Assembly: GCA_016789305.1 (NCBI GenBank)
Contig: JAEURJ010000014.1
Coordinates: 124,001 to 188,000, forward strand
DNA length: 64,000 nt
Reading direction: 5' to 3'
Origin: Anaerolineales bacterium
Lineage (GTDB): Bacteria; Chloroflexota; Anaerolineae; Anaerolineales; Villigracilaceae
Part shown: positions 17,270-24,595 of the stretch, one piece after another
Layout: every line of letters begins with the position of its first letter
Position numbering within the stretch: position 1 is the first letter of the stretch
Made by a program: the position numbers and the translations under genes
The notes under the pieces: model-generated
Databases searched by the model: none
What the model was told of the DNA's origin: nothing
What the model saw: the letters and a program-made list of their open reading frames with translations, nothing else

Positions 17270-17639
17270 AGGAGGAAACATGGCACTACAATTCAAGAAC
17301 ATGAACGACCTAGTCGAATATCTGGCGGTTTTAGAGGCGCGGGTCAATACACTGGAAAATGAGAACCGCCAATTGCAGGCGGTCTCATCTCCGCAAGCAG
17401 CTGTCGATGGGAATGTGATCAGCAAGTCCATTGCACGGGCTTTGCCGCGAAGCAATGTGGTCAGTCCCAGCTTTTGGAAGAGAGCCTTCGCGATATGGGG
17501 TCACTTCTTTGTAGCAAATTTGATTATCTCTATTATTATGGGGAGTGCGTACGCTTGTCTGATGATGGTAATGTTTGGTTCCCTTTTGGGTAATTTGGCG
17601 CAATCGCAGAAGTAAATGCACCCCCTCCGTCCGCTGGAC
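17270..17639 (+). repeat. 370-bp duplication, copy B
   Basis: It is the counterpart of 11828-12197. After CTGGACA the sequence continues into a ~110-bp segment that copy A lacks, and rejoins at the stem-type-1 hairpin. Confidence 0.9.
17280..17615 (+). CDS. Coiled-coil membrane protein, copy B
   Basis: This 111-residue protein is almost identical to the one at 11838; visible changes are P to S at residue 36, T to A at residue 40 and T to S in the membrane segment. It has the same ribosome-binding site, coiled coil and C-terminal hydrophobic segment. Such low divergence suggests recent duplication or gene conversion. Confidence 0.7.
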   Translation: MALQFKNMNDLVEYLAVLEARVNTLENENRQLQAVSSPQAAVDGNVISKSIARALPRSNVVSPSFWKRAFAIWGHFFVANLIISIIMGSAYACLMMVMFGSLLGNLAQSQK

Positions 17640-17830
17640 ATCTACCACTCGCAAAGTGCGCTTACTCTACGAGTACTTCGCGGGTACGCGTCCCCCAAGT
17701 GCCGACCCCTTGAAGGTCACAAGGGGCAAGCAAGCACAGCAGGCGAAACAGCCCCAAATGAAGGTCACATTTGGAGGAGGATTGGCTATGGGAGTTTTCT
17801 GTTTCGATGGGCAGATGGTCAACTGATATA
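17640..17830. repeat. Structured intergenic block with two AAGGTCA hairpins
   Basis: It contains a CACTCGCAAAGTGCG segment, hairpin type 2 (17706-17726), hairpin type 1 (17754-17774) and a GGGAG motif (17790-17819). No gene is visible. Confidence 0.75.
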
Positions 17831-17852
17831 AAAGTATTTCAAGGAGGAAGGT

Positions 17853-18374
17853 ATGGGCGTTATCAAAAATGAGTTTGAATATGGAGAAACGATTGTTTTC
17901 AAGATCAATCGTGGTCGAAAATTCGTGGATATTTACAAAGCAATCTCGCGCGACGTCTTTTTACTACCCCTCATGGGGTATTTCTATATCAATTATTTTT
18001 CAACCATGCTGGCAGACTTCCCCCGCCCCACTTCCGTGGACCCCGCGCTGGTTCAACTTCTTGTCCCTGCATGCATATCAAGTTGTATTTTTGTTCCTGC
18101 GCTTATGCTGATCGCAGTCGGCATTTTAGACTTGATCCATTTATTTAAAGATGAGCTCATACTTACAAATAAACGCATCATCGGATATGGACAATCCAGT
18201 TTTGCCTGGTCATTCCGCTCAATCGATATCAGGCTGGAAGATGTCAGGGATATTAAAATCAAACAACTCTCTCTGGAAATTCACACCAATGACGAACGCC
18301 CAATCCTGATGACGCGACTTGAACAGAAGCTGGAGTTTATCGAGAAATTTCGACAATTGAAGGGCATAAGGTGA
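17853..18374 (+). CDS. Membrane protein with bacterial PH domain
   Basis: This 173-residue protein follows AAGGAGGAAGGT. Two membrane segments lie at ~38-55 and ~70-95. The C-terminal part ELILTNKRIIGYGQ, then RLEDVRDIKIKQ, fits the bPH_2-type domain, where T-N-x-R and a later D-I repeat are typical. Function is unknown. It lies alone between two repeat blocks. Confidence 0.7.
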   Translation: MGVIKNEFEYGETIVFKINRGRKFVDIYKAISRDVFLLPLMGYFYINYFSTMLADFPRPTSVDPALVQLLVPACISSCIFVPALMLIAVGILDLIHLFKDELILTNKRIIGYGQSSFAWSFRSIDIRLEDVRDIKIKQLSLEIHTNDERPILMTRLEQKLEFIEKFRQLKGIR

Positions 18375-18540
18375 TATGTGCCCGAACGGAATTTTGGGGC
18401 GAACCAGGCGGCGGGAGTTTTGTGCGCGAACGGCATGTGGTCAAGTTAGGATAGGTGGTGAAATAAATTCCTACCCATTCGCTCCGCTTCTGGGCATGTG
18501 GCCCCTTTAGGGGACTGCGAAGCGTAGGAGGGGTTGGGTT
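18375..18540. repeat. Structured intergenic block
   Basis: It contains a GAACCAGGCGGCGGGAG segment with a GGGAG motif at 18413-18441 and the second copy of the 51-bp repeat (18470-18519). That copy has CGCTTC and GAAGCG flanking CCCCTTTAGGGG, so it can fold into a longer stem. Confidence 0.7.
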
Positions 18541-18553
18541 TAGGCTTTCGGCT

Positions 18554-18580
18554 TTGACCTGACAGTTTTAGATTTATAAT
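18554..18580 (+). promoter_or_regulatory. Promoter of the BrnT-type pair
   Basis: TTGACC (18554-18559), a short 15-bp spacer and TATAAT (18575-18580). A CGGAG ribosome-binding site follows. Confidence 0.55.
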
Positions 18581-18606
18581 TAAAGTTGAACGGAGCTAAC
18601 TACCAT

Positions 18607-18900
18607 ATGAAGTTTGAATGGGATCCGCAAAAAGCCGAGAGTAATCTCAAAAAACATGGTGTCAGTTTTGAAGAGGCAGTAACGGTATTCAAAGATACAT
18701 TGGCTCTTATCTTCGACGACACAGAACATTCCCAGGCAGAACATCGTGAGATTATCATTGGCACTTCCGCGCTCAATAGAATTGTTCTGATTTGTTTTAT
18801 CGAAAGAGTTCAGGAAACCATCCGAATTTTCAGCGCCCGCCGTGCAACCAAAAATGAGATCAAAGACTATGAAAAAAACGCCCGCAAGCAAACCCCGTAA
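18607..18900 (+). CDS. brnT: BrnT-type ribonuclease toxin
   Basis: This protein has 97 residues from the ATG at 18607. The start MKFEWDPQKAESNLKKHGVS, the FEEA block and the C-terminal IRIFSARRATKNEIKDYE are diagnostic of BrnT (RelE-like fold). It overlaps the next gene by 32 bp. Unlike classical brnTA the partner does not look like a CopG-type BrnA. Confidence 0.9.
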   Translation: MKFEWDPQKAESNLKKHGVSFEEAVTVFKDTLALIFDDTEHSQAEHREIIIGTSALNRIVLICFIERVQETIRIFSARRATKNEIKDYEKNARKQTP

Positions 18901-19102
18901 AATAGCAGAAATGTCCGCTGAATACAAACTTGACTATAAAAAAGCCAAGCCCAACCGCTTTGCAAGTCGCATGAAAGAGGGTCCATTGGTTGTGGTACTT
19001 GACCCCGATGTTGCAAAAGTTTTCACGTCAACGAAAGAAGTCAACAAGGCATTACGCGCGATTATTTCCGCGATGCCCAAGCAGCCAACTGCCACGCGTT
19101 AG
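18869..19102 (+). CDS. Probable antitoxin of the BrnT toxin
   Basis: This protein has 77 residues from the ATG at 18869, overlapping brnT by 32 bp. Its basic N-terminus leads to PNRFASRMKEGPLVVVLDPDVAKVF and a helix TSTKEVNKALRAII. This is the common non-CopG partner type; antitoxin function is inferred from position. A hairpin CCACGC-GTTA-GCGTGG (19092-19107) overlaps the stop codon. Confidence 0.7.
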   Translation: MKKTPASKPRKIAEMSAEYKLDYKKAKPNRFASRMKEGPLVVVLDPDVAKVFTSTKEVNKALRAIISAMPKQPTATR

Positions 19103-19110
19103 CGTGGTAA

Positions 19111-19200
19111 AGCGACCCATGGGGAAGGTCAACGCTTTGGGAGAGTTCTGTGTCGATGGGCATGTGGTGGAGTTGGTTAGTCAAGTGTCCGCTGGAGAAT
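19111..19200. repeat. Degenerate intergenic repeat with AAGGTCA and a GGGAG motif
   Basis: AAGGTCA at 19125-19131 sits between AGCG and CGCT arms, followed by a GGGAG motif (19139-19168) and TGTCCGCTGG. This is the seventh GGGAG motif in the array. Confidence 0.6.
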
Positions 19201-19214
19201 GCTATACAAGCCAT

Positions 19215-19478
19215 ATGAGCGCCTTATCCTCTGATACCCACCCGAAAATGGAAGCCATGCAAATCGAATTATGGCGGCAGGCGAGTCCCACCCGCAAGAT
19301 GCAAATGGTGGCGCAGTTGAATGCCTCTGCACGCGCATTGGCATTGATGGGTCTGCGTTCCCGATTTCCGCAAGCCGGCAAAGCCGAACTGCACCGCAGG
19401 CTGGCAGATTTGTTACTCGGGGTGGAACTGGCGAATAAAGTGTACGGAGAATATGGGGAGACGGAACATGCAAAATGA
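19215..19478 (+). CDS. Small helical protein, partner of a lost nucleotidyltransferase
   Basis: This protein has 87 residues from the ATG at 19215. The pattern MQIELWRQASPTRKMQMVAQLN, then LRSRFPQAGKAELHRRLADLLLG, is a compact helical family. In the arrangement I recall from related genomes, it precedes a gene for a nucleotidyltransferase-like protein. Here only a scar of such a gene follows, with its start overlapping this stop. Confidence 0.6.
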   Translation: MSALSSDTHPKMEAMQIELWRQASPTRKMQMVAQLNASARALALMGLRSRFPQAGKAELHRRLADLLLGVELANKVYGEYGETEHAK

Positions 19479-19580
19479 ACCGATTGAAGTTACATTAAAA
19501 GTGATCAGCTATTTACGCAAGTGGGCAATGGAATTAAAAGTCAGCGACTTCTCGAACGCGCGTTGAAAGAATCGGCCTAA
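19468..19580 (+). pseudogene. Internally deleted remnant of a nucleotidyltransferase-like gene
   Basis: An ATG at 19468 begins MQNEPIEVTLKVISYLRK, a normal-looking N-terminus, and then jumps to WAMELKVSDF. The frame ends in TGA at 19564. In the neighbouring frame the sequence reads RLLERALKESA and stops at 19578, which looks like the natural C-terminus. This suggests one gene that lost its middle and took a 1-base shift. The parent family is inferred from context. Confidence 0.6.
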
Positions 19581-19641
19581 AAGCGCAGGAGGCTGGGAGG
19601 GGTCGGGCTGGGAAATTCAATACATACCAGGGAGAATGATC

Positions 19642-20472
19642 ATGAAATTTGTACGCGCCATGCTGTTATCCGTTTTTTTGCTGAACGTATCGGGCTGTAA
19701 TACGCCGCCGCCCACCTTCGAGATCGGTCCGCAAGCCCAGATCGAAATCCCCAACGTTGGGGAAGTGGAAGTGGCGGTCACCATCGACACCAACGGGGAT
19801 GTGGTCCTAAGCGGCAGCGTCTCGCAAACCCTGAAACAGATCGGCCCTGTGGGCGTCGGCTGGACCGCAGGCTTCGAGAAGGTGCTGTATGAATCCCGGC
19901 AGGAAACGAATACCCCTTCACTCTTCATCCTATGGGAGGATGATTCTGGCGAAATATGGCGCGAGCAATACGATATCGGCCAGCCTTTCCACGTCACCTT
20001 CAACGACGATCAGCGGGTGCGCGATCTCAAGTCCGATGGGCGCAATGTGCTGGTGGCTGTCGAACCGACGGGCAGTGTCCCCGGCTATGACGAGCTGGAA
20101 CTGGATGTCCAGTCCCTTGTGGAGCGCTGGGATCGGGCGCATTACAACGCAGATCGCTATTGGGACACCAGCGATCTTTCGTCCGTGCTCAGCGGCGAGG
20201 CGTTGTATGAACAGGAGGAGGCTGTCCAATGGTTGACCTCCAATAACTGCTATTGGGAGATTTACGAACTGGATGCGCCTGAGATCACCTATTTCGAAGC
20301 CATCGGGTCAAGCTCCGCTGTGGTGGATGTCCGAAAGAACTGGGACATGGACCTATACTGCAACGGGTCGAAGAACGATGACGACGACGGCTATTTCACG
20401 GTCCGTTACCATATGGATCGAGTCAATGGGGATTGGTATATTACAGAAAAGAGAGTCACTGAAAGGCAGTAA
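19642..20472 (+). CDS. Lipoprotein with an IMS/ARC6-like C-terminal domain
   Basis: This protein has 276 residues from the ATG at 19642, with GGGAG seven bases upstream; the ATG at 19636 is too close to that site. The signal peptide ends in the lipobox VSGC. A beta-rich middle (residues ~25-130) is followed by a ~120-residue domain starting LVERWDRAHYNADRYWDTSDL with YWEIYELDAPEITYFEAIG. That pattern resembles IMS-type domains found in many bacterial lipoproteins. It should face the outside of the cytoplasmic membrane. Function is unknown. Confidence 0.65.
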   Translation: MKFVRAMLLSVFLLNVSGCNTPPPTFEIGPQAQIEIPNVGEVEVAVTIDTNGDVVLSGSVSQTLKQIGPVGVGWTAGFEKVLYESRQETNTPSLFILWEDDSGEIWREQYDIGQPFHVTFNDDQRVRDLKSDGRNVLVAVEPTGSVPGYDELELDVQSLVERWDRAHYNADRYWDTSDLSSVLSGEALYEQEEAVQWLTSNNCYWEIYELDAPEITYFEAIGSSSAVVDVRKNWDMDLYCNGSKNDDDDGYFTVRYHMDRVNGDWYITEKRVTERQ

Positions 20473-20485
20473 CAGGGAATAAACC

Positions 20486-20743
20486 ATGCCGAGCAAATAC
20501 ACCCCCCTCGAAGAATATTTACGCGAGTTACCGTCCACGCAAAGCGAGGTCCACTTGACGTTTGGGCAGATCGAAACGATCTTGAAGAGCAAGCTTCCCG
20601 AGTCCGCGTATGAAGATGACCGCTGGTGGAATCACGCCACGGAGGGCAATCACCGCAACACACGGGCGTGGACGAAGGCAGGATGGCAGGTCCGCGAGGT
20701 GGATGTGAAGAAAAAACAGGCTGGATTCAAAAGGGTGAAGTAA
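20486..20743 (+). CDS. DUF7662-type small protein, second copy
   Basis: This 85-residue protein has the same pattern as 11562 (YTPLEEYLRELP, FGQIETILKSKLPESAYE, RWWNHATEGNH, ARAWTKAGWQV-like RAWTKAGWQV). It is only moderately similar, so not a recent duplicate. It lies at the right end of the cassette array, whereas its paralogue lies at the left end. Confidence 0.7.
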   Translation: MPSKYTPLEEYLRELPSTQSEVHLTFGQIETILKSKLPESAYEDDRWWNHATEGNHRNTRAWTKAGWQVREVDVKKKQAGFKRVK

Positions 20744-20794
20744 AGCGCAGTGTTTGCGTCCTGCAGGGAGAAACTGTTTCCTAACCGCGACAAA

Positions 20795-23248
20795 TCACTT
20801 CCGGTCCCAGAAGTCCGTTAGTTTATCCCTGATCTCGCGCGTGTTTTGCACCACCTGATAACCGCGCCAGTGTGCGGGGAACAAATGGCGGTAGCGGGCA
20901 TTGGTAAAGCGGTCGTCGATCAATACAATGACGCCCCGGTCCGTTTCCGTGCGAATGACCCGGCCGGTGGCCTGCAGCACGCGGTTGAACCCGGGGTATT
21001 GGTAGGCATAGGCAAACCCGCTGCCCATGTCACGATCGAAGTACTCTTTGATCAGATCCCTTTCCAGTCCCAACTGGGGGATGCCCACGCCGACGATCAC
21101 CACGCCGATCAACCGTTCCCCAACGAGGTCGATCCCCTCGCCAAAGACACCCCCCATCACCGCGAGTCCCAGCAGTGTTTCTTCATTGGAGGACGAAAAC
21201 CGGGCGAGGAAGGCATCGCGCGCCTCCTCCTTCATGCCCGGTTCCTGAATGAGAAGCCCCCTTTCCGTCAGTCTTTCTTTAAGCTGTTCAACCACCGCAT
21301 TCAAATACACATAGGATGGAAAATACACCAGATAATTTCCCACGCGGGCGGCGAGGATGGTTTCAATTGCCTCGGCAATCGCAGCGTAGGATTCAGCCCG
21401 CTGCGCATATTTGGTGGAGATCCTGTCATGGATCAACAGGCAGACGTTTTCCTGCGGGAAAGGCGATTGGAAGATACGCCGGGGATGGTCCGCGGGGCCG
21501 GTCAGGAGTTTCATAAAGTAATCCATGGGCAACAGCGTTGCCGAGAAGAAGACCGTCGATTGGCTGCGCTCGAGCGGGACTGCCAGCATGGGAGCGGGGT
21601 CAATGCAGAATAATTTTGCCTTCAGGTCCGCCTGTCCCTTTCTCTCGAAATAAGAGACATAGAAGGTATCAAAATATTCGGCGGTGCGCAGGTAGTTGCC
21701 GCACAGGAAATAGAATTCCAATAACTCCTGACGGAACTCAGCTGCGTGATTTAAGACCAGCCAGTCCTCCGCCTTGCGGCTGAACTCTCGAATGGCTTTG
21801 ATCAACGGCTGAGGGAGTTCGCGCTCGATCAATGCAGGCTTGTCTTCCGCCTGGCAGGCTTTGCGCTTCTCCAGCAGGATCTTATTGATCTCACCCAGCT
21901 TCTTGGCCAACGCCGGCAGATGCGGTTTCAGCCTGCGCTGGAGCTGCAGCACGGTCCCTTTATCCAATTCAGCCGAATACATGGCACGGGCCTGGTCCGG
22001 CAGGTTGTGCGCTTCGTCGACAAGGAAAATATACGGCTCGCTGTTGAAGTCAAAAAAGCGATGGAGATACACGCGCGGATCGAAGACATAGTTGTAATCG
22101 CAGATAATGCAATCCACCCACAACGCAAGGTCCAGCGAAAACTCAAACGGGCAGATCTCATATTTTCGGGCGATCTCCTCGATCACCGGGCGGGTAAACG
22201 CCTGATGCGGGTCGAGCTCCTCCAGCGCCAGTTTCACTTTGTCGAAATAACCGCGCGCAAAGATACACACCTGCGGGTCACAGTTGACGGGCGGACAAAA
22301 ACATATCTTTTCCCTGGCGGTCAGGGTGACGCTTCGAACATACAGGCCGGACTGGCGCATATCCTCCAGTGCTTTTTCTGCCACCAATCTCCCCGAGGTT
22401 TTGGCCGTGAGGTAAAAGATCTTCTCCGCCAGACCAAGACCCAAAGCCTTGACTGACGGGAACAGGCTCGCGATCGTCTTCCCCACCCCCGTGGGCGATT
22501 GGATATAGGAGCGGTCATTTGCACGGATGGTCCTGTACACCGCGACTGCCATATCCCGCTGGCCCGGGCGATACTCGCCATATGGAAATTCGAGTTGAGC
22601 AATGGAACGGTCACGCCGGGCTTGCCATGCATGGACCTTTCGAAACCAGGCCAGATAGGGAGTCACCAGGCCGGTGAAAAAGGTCTCCAGTTCGGTCCAT
22701 GTGAAATGGCGCTCGAAGGTTTTTTCCTCCTTGGTGTCCAATTGATAATAGGTCAGGTGAACGCTGATTTCGCCCAGCTGTTGTTGACGGGCAAGCATAT
22801 AAGCATAGCATTGGGCCTGTGCCCAGTGCAGCCGGTTGTGCTCCTCACCTACAAGTTCCAGGCTCAGCGTGGTTGTCTTGATCTCTTCAATGATCACCGG
22901 CACTTTGCCGGCATATATGCCATCGATCCGTCCCCGCACTTCCAGAGGCGGGTCGGCGCCTTCGACCTGACAGATAATCTCCACTTCGGTTTCATAACCC
23001 TCGGGGCGGGAGCGCTGCACTCGCTGATGGCCTTGTGTCCCCAACTGGGCGCGATCACGCCTTTGAAACCCGCCCGGGGTCAGGTCCCCTGCCTGCAAGA
23101 CAAATTCCACCAGGCTTCGGACTGAGACGCGATGAGGCTGGCTCACGTCCATTGGAGAGGCATGATCAATATCCATGATTGCCTGAGATTCTAGCATGGG
23201 TTTGGAAAGCAAAAAGAAGCAGCTCGTCCCCGCCGAGCATCCCGCCAT
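20795..23248 (-). CDS. DinG/XPD-type helicase with N-terminal nuclease-like domain
   Basis: This protein has up to 817 residues (starts at 23197 or 23176 are also possible). Residues ~90-220 look like a PD-(D/E)XK RecB-type domain (GRIDGIY, then VIIEEIKTTTLS). The helicase follows, with Walker A SPTGVGKT near 270, four iron-sulphur cysteines in CFCPPVNCDPQVC plus a preceding residue, the DEAH box VDEAHNLPDQA, and C-terminal motifs including QATGRVIRTETDRG. It should be a 5'-3' DNA helicase with a possible nuclease activity. It is divergent from the LacI regulator. Confidence 0.88.
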   Translation of the reverse strand: MAGCSAGTSCFFLLSKPMLESQAIMDIDHASPMDVSQPHRVSVRSLVEFVLQAGDLTPGGFQRRDRAQLGTQGHQRVQRSRPEGYETEVEIICQVEGADPPLEVRGRIDGIYAGKVPVIIEEIKTTTLSLELVGEEHNRLHWAQAQCYAYMLARQQQLGEISVHLTYYQLDTKEEKTFERHFTWTELETFFTGLVTPYLAWFRKVHAWQARRDRSIAQLEFPYGEYRPGQRDMAVAVYRTIRANDRSYIQSPTGVGKTIASLFPSVKALGLGLAEKIFYLTAKTSGRLVAEKALEDMRQSGLYVRSVTLTAREKICFCPPVNCDPQVCIFARGYFDKVKLALEELDPHQAFTRPVIEEIARKYEICPFEFSLDLALWVDCIICDYNYVFDPRVYLHRFFDFNSEPYIFLVDEAHNLPDQARAMYSAELDKGTVLQLQRRLKPHLPALAKKLGEINKILLEKRKACQAEDKPALIERELPQPLIKAIREFSRKAEDWLVLNHAAEFRQELLEFYFLCGNYLRTAEYFDTFYVSYFERKGQADLKAKLFCIDPAPMLAVPLERSQSTVFFSATLLPMDYFMKLLTGPADHPRRIFQSPFPQENVCLLIHDRISTKYAQRAESYAAIAEAIETILAARVGNYLVYFPSYVYLNAVVEQLKERLTERGLLIQEPGMKEEARDAFLARFSSSNEETLLGLAVMGGVFGEGIDLVGERLIGVVIVGVGIPQLGLERDLIKEYFDRDMGSGFAYAYQYPGFNRVLQATGRVIRTETDRGVIVLIDDRFTNARYRHLFPAHWRGYQVVQNTREIRDKLTDFWDRK

Positions 23249-23251
23249 ATA

Positions 23252-23292
23252 TTGACAAAAAAGACCCTCTATGATTTACTGTAACTAGTTAC
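23252..23292 (+). promoter_or_regulatory. lacI-type promoter with palindromic operator
   Basis: TTGACA (23252), a 17-bp spacer and TTTACT (23275-23280) are immediately followed by the perfect palindrome GTAACTAGTTAC (23281-23292) and a half-copy GTTGTTAC. A regulator bound there would block initiation. Confidence 0.65.
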
Positions 23293-23344
23293 GGTAGTTG
23301 TTACACAAAACCACCTTCAAAACATAGAATTGGAAGCCGATTGA

Positions 23345-24379
23345 ATGCCCACCAAGAAAAATGCCACGATCCGCGATGTTGCACGATTGGCAAATGTTTC
23401 AGTAGCCACGATATCGCGGATCCTCAACGACAAGCCGGATGTCTCGGAAGAGACGCGCCAGAAGGCCATCAAGGTGATGAACAAACTTGGGTATGCACGC
23501 AACACCCAATGGAAGCGGATCACCTCGGGGAAAACAAGGGTGATCACCCTGCATTATCCCTATATGATGCTGGCGGTCTCCAATCAGGTCTCCCTGCATT
23601 TCATCACGGGTGCAACCACGGCTTGCGAGGAACACAATTATTCCCTTCACCTGGCAACCCAATCGCTGGACGAAAACAGCCTGTTGGATTTTTACCGCAC
23701 AAAACAAAGCGACGGCGTGATCCTGATGGAAATCCAAATGGACGACTGGCGCGTGAAATTACTTCGCCGGAATAATTTGCCGTTCGTGATGATCGGTCGC
23801 TGCGAAGATAACAACGGGGTCAACTTTGTCGATTTTGATTTCGAATCCGCAGCGACCGTGGCCGTGGGTCATTTGATAGAGCTGGGCCATCGAAACATTG
23901 GTTTTATTTCGGTGGCCTCCGCCCCACAGCGAAATCATTACGGACCCAGCGTACGGGCTGCGGAGGGATACGAAAAAGTATGCGCCCAATACAAAATTCC
24001 CAAGCTTTACTGCAAGGCCGAGAGCGGGTTTGAAAATGTAAAGTTTGCCACGTTGAACCTGCTGAAAAAGCACCCGGAAATAACCGCAATCGTCACTGTC
24101 TTCGACACTGCCGTTGCTGGGATCTATTCAGCGATCAAGTCGTTGGGGTTGAACATCCCGGATGATATTTCAGTGATCGGGCTGGCAGATGAGCAGGGGG
24201 CCCAAATGACATCCCCCTCCCTGACGACCCTGCATTTCCCCGCCTCATCCATGGGCTATGATGCAGCCACCATCATGATCAATGCATTGGAAAAAAATAC
24301 AAAGACCAGCAAGCAGGTGCTTGTAGGACCCAAACTGGTGATCCATTCCAGTACGGGATATGTCAGAAAAACGGCATAG
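23345..24379 (+). CDS. LacI-family transcriptional regulator
   Basis: This 344-residue protein has the LacI helix-turn-helix ATIRDVARLANVSVATISRI at residues 7-26, the hinge region, and a periplasmic-binding-like sugar domain. It is 216 bp ahead of the sugar ABC transporter and is its likely regulator, with the effector expected to be an alpha-xyloside or related sugar. Confidence 0.93.
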   Translation: MPTKKNATIRDVARLANVSVATISRILNDKPDVSEETRQKAIKVMNKLGYARNTQWKRITSGKTRVITLHYPYMMLAVSNQVSLHFITGATTACEEHNYSLHLATQSLDENSLLDFYRTKQSDGVILMEIQMDDWRVKLLRRNNLPFVMIGRCEDNNGVNFVDFDFESAATVAVGHLIELGHRNIGFISVASAPQRNHYGPSVRAAEGYEKVCAQYKIPKLYCKAESGFENVKFATLNLLKKHPEITAIVTVFDTAVAGIYSAIKSLGLNIPDDISVIGLADEQGAQMTSPSLTTLHFPASSMGYDAATIMINALEKNTKTSKQVLVGPKLVIHSSTGYVRKTA

Positions 24380-24452
24380 AAGGATGAATGAACGAACGTC
24401 CATAACGATGCCTCAAAGGAGGTGATGTATTTGGTAAAGATTGAAAAAAAGA

Positions 24453-24489
24453 GAAGTGCTCCTCGCCCTTGCAGAGAAAGAAGCACTTC
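24453..24489. terminator. Possible terminator after the LacI gene
   Basis: GAAGTGCT pairs with AGCACTTC across a 21-nt loop. The T-run lies on the minus strand only, so plus-strand function is uncertain. Confidence 0.4.
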
Positions 24490-24504
24490 CCAATTGTGTC
24501 TGCA

Positions 24505-24553
24505 TACTAGCCAGGCTAGTACGTTTGACGCTTAAGTATAAACGATTTCAACA
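24505..24553 (+). promoter_or_regulatory. Operator and promoter of the first sugar operon
   Basis: The palindrome TACTAGCCAGGCTAGTA (24505-24521) abuts TTGACG (24525-24530). Downstream is TAAACGATTTC (24538), which has the LacI-family AAACGATTT core and recurs at 34040 before the second transporter. Confidence 0.5.
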
Positions 24554-24595
24554 ACAAAGACCCTATTGATTTAACTAGAAACAAGGAGAGACTTC

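Noticed and set aside
18990..19214. N-terminal extension of the small helical protein
   Set aside because: It runs antiparallel in sense to the BrnT partner frame and through the repeat. Composition changes sharply at the ATG at 19215.
11562..20743. Classical integron with attC sites
   Set aside because: I looked for RYYYAAC and GTTRRRY cores around the seven GGGAG motifs. Only partial matches (GTTAGGA, GTTGGTT) appear, and there is no integrase gene in the window.
20846..22456. Plus-strand frames opposite the helicase
   Set aside because: The minus strand has all helicase motifs in one frame, so these are shadows.
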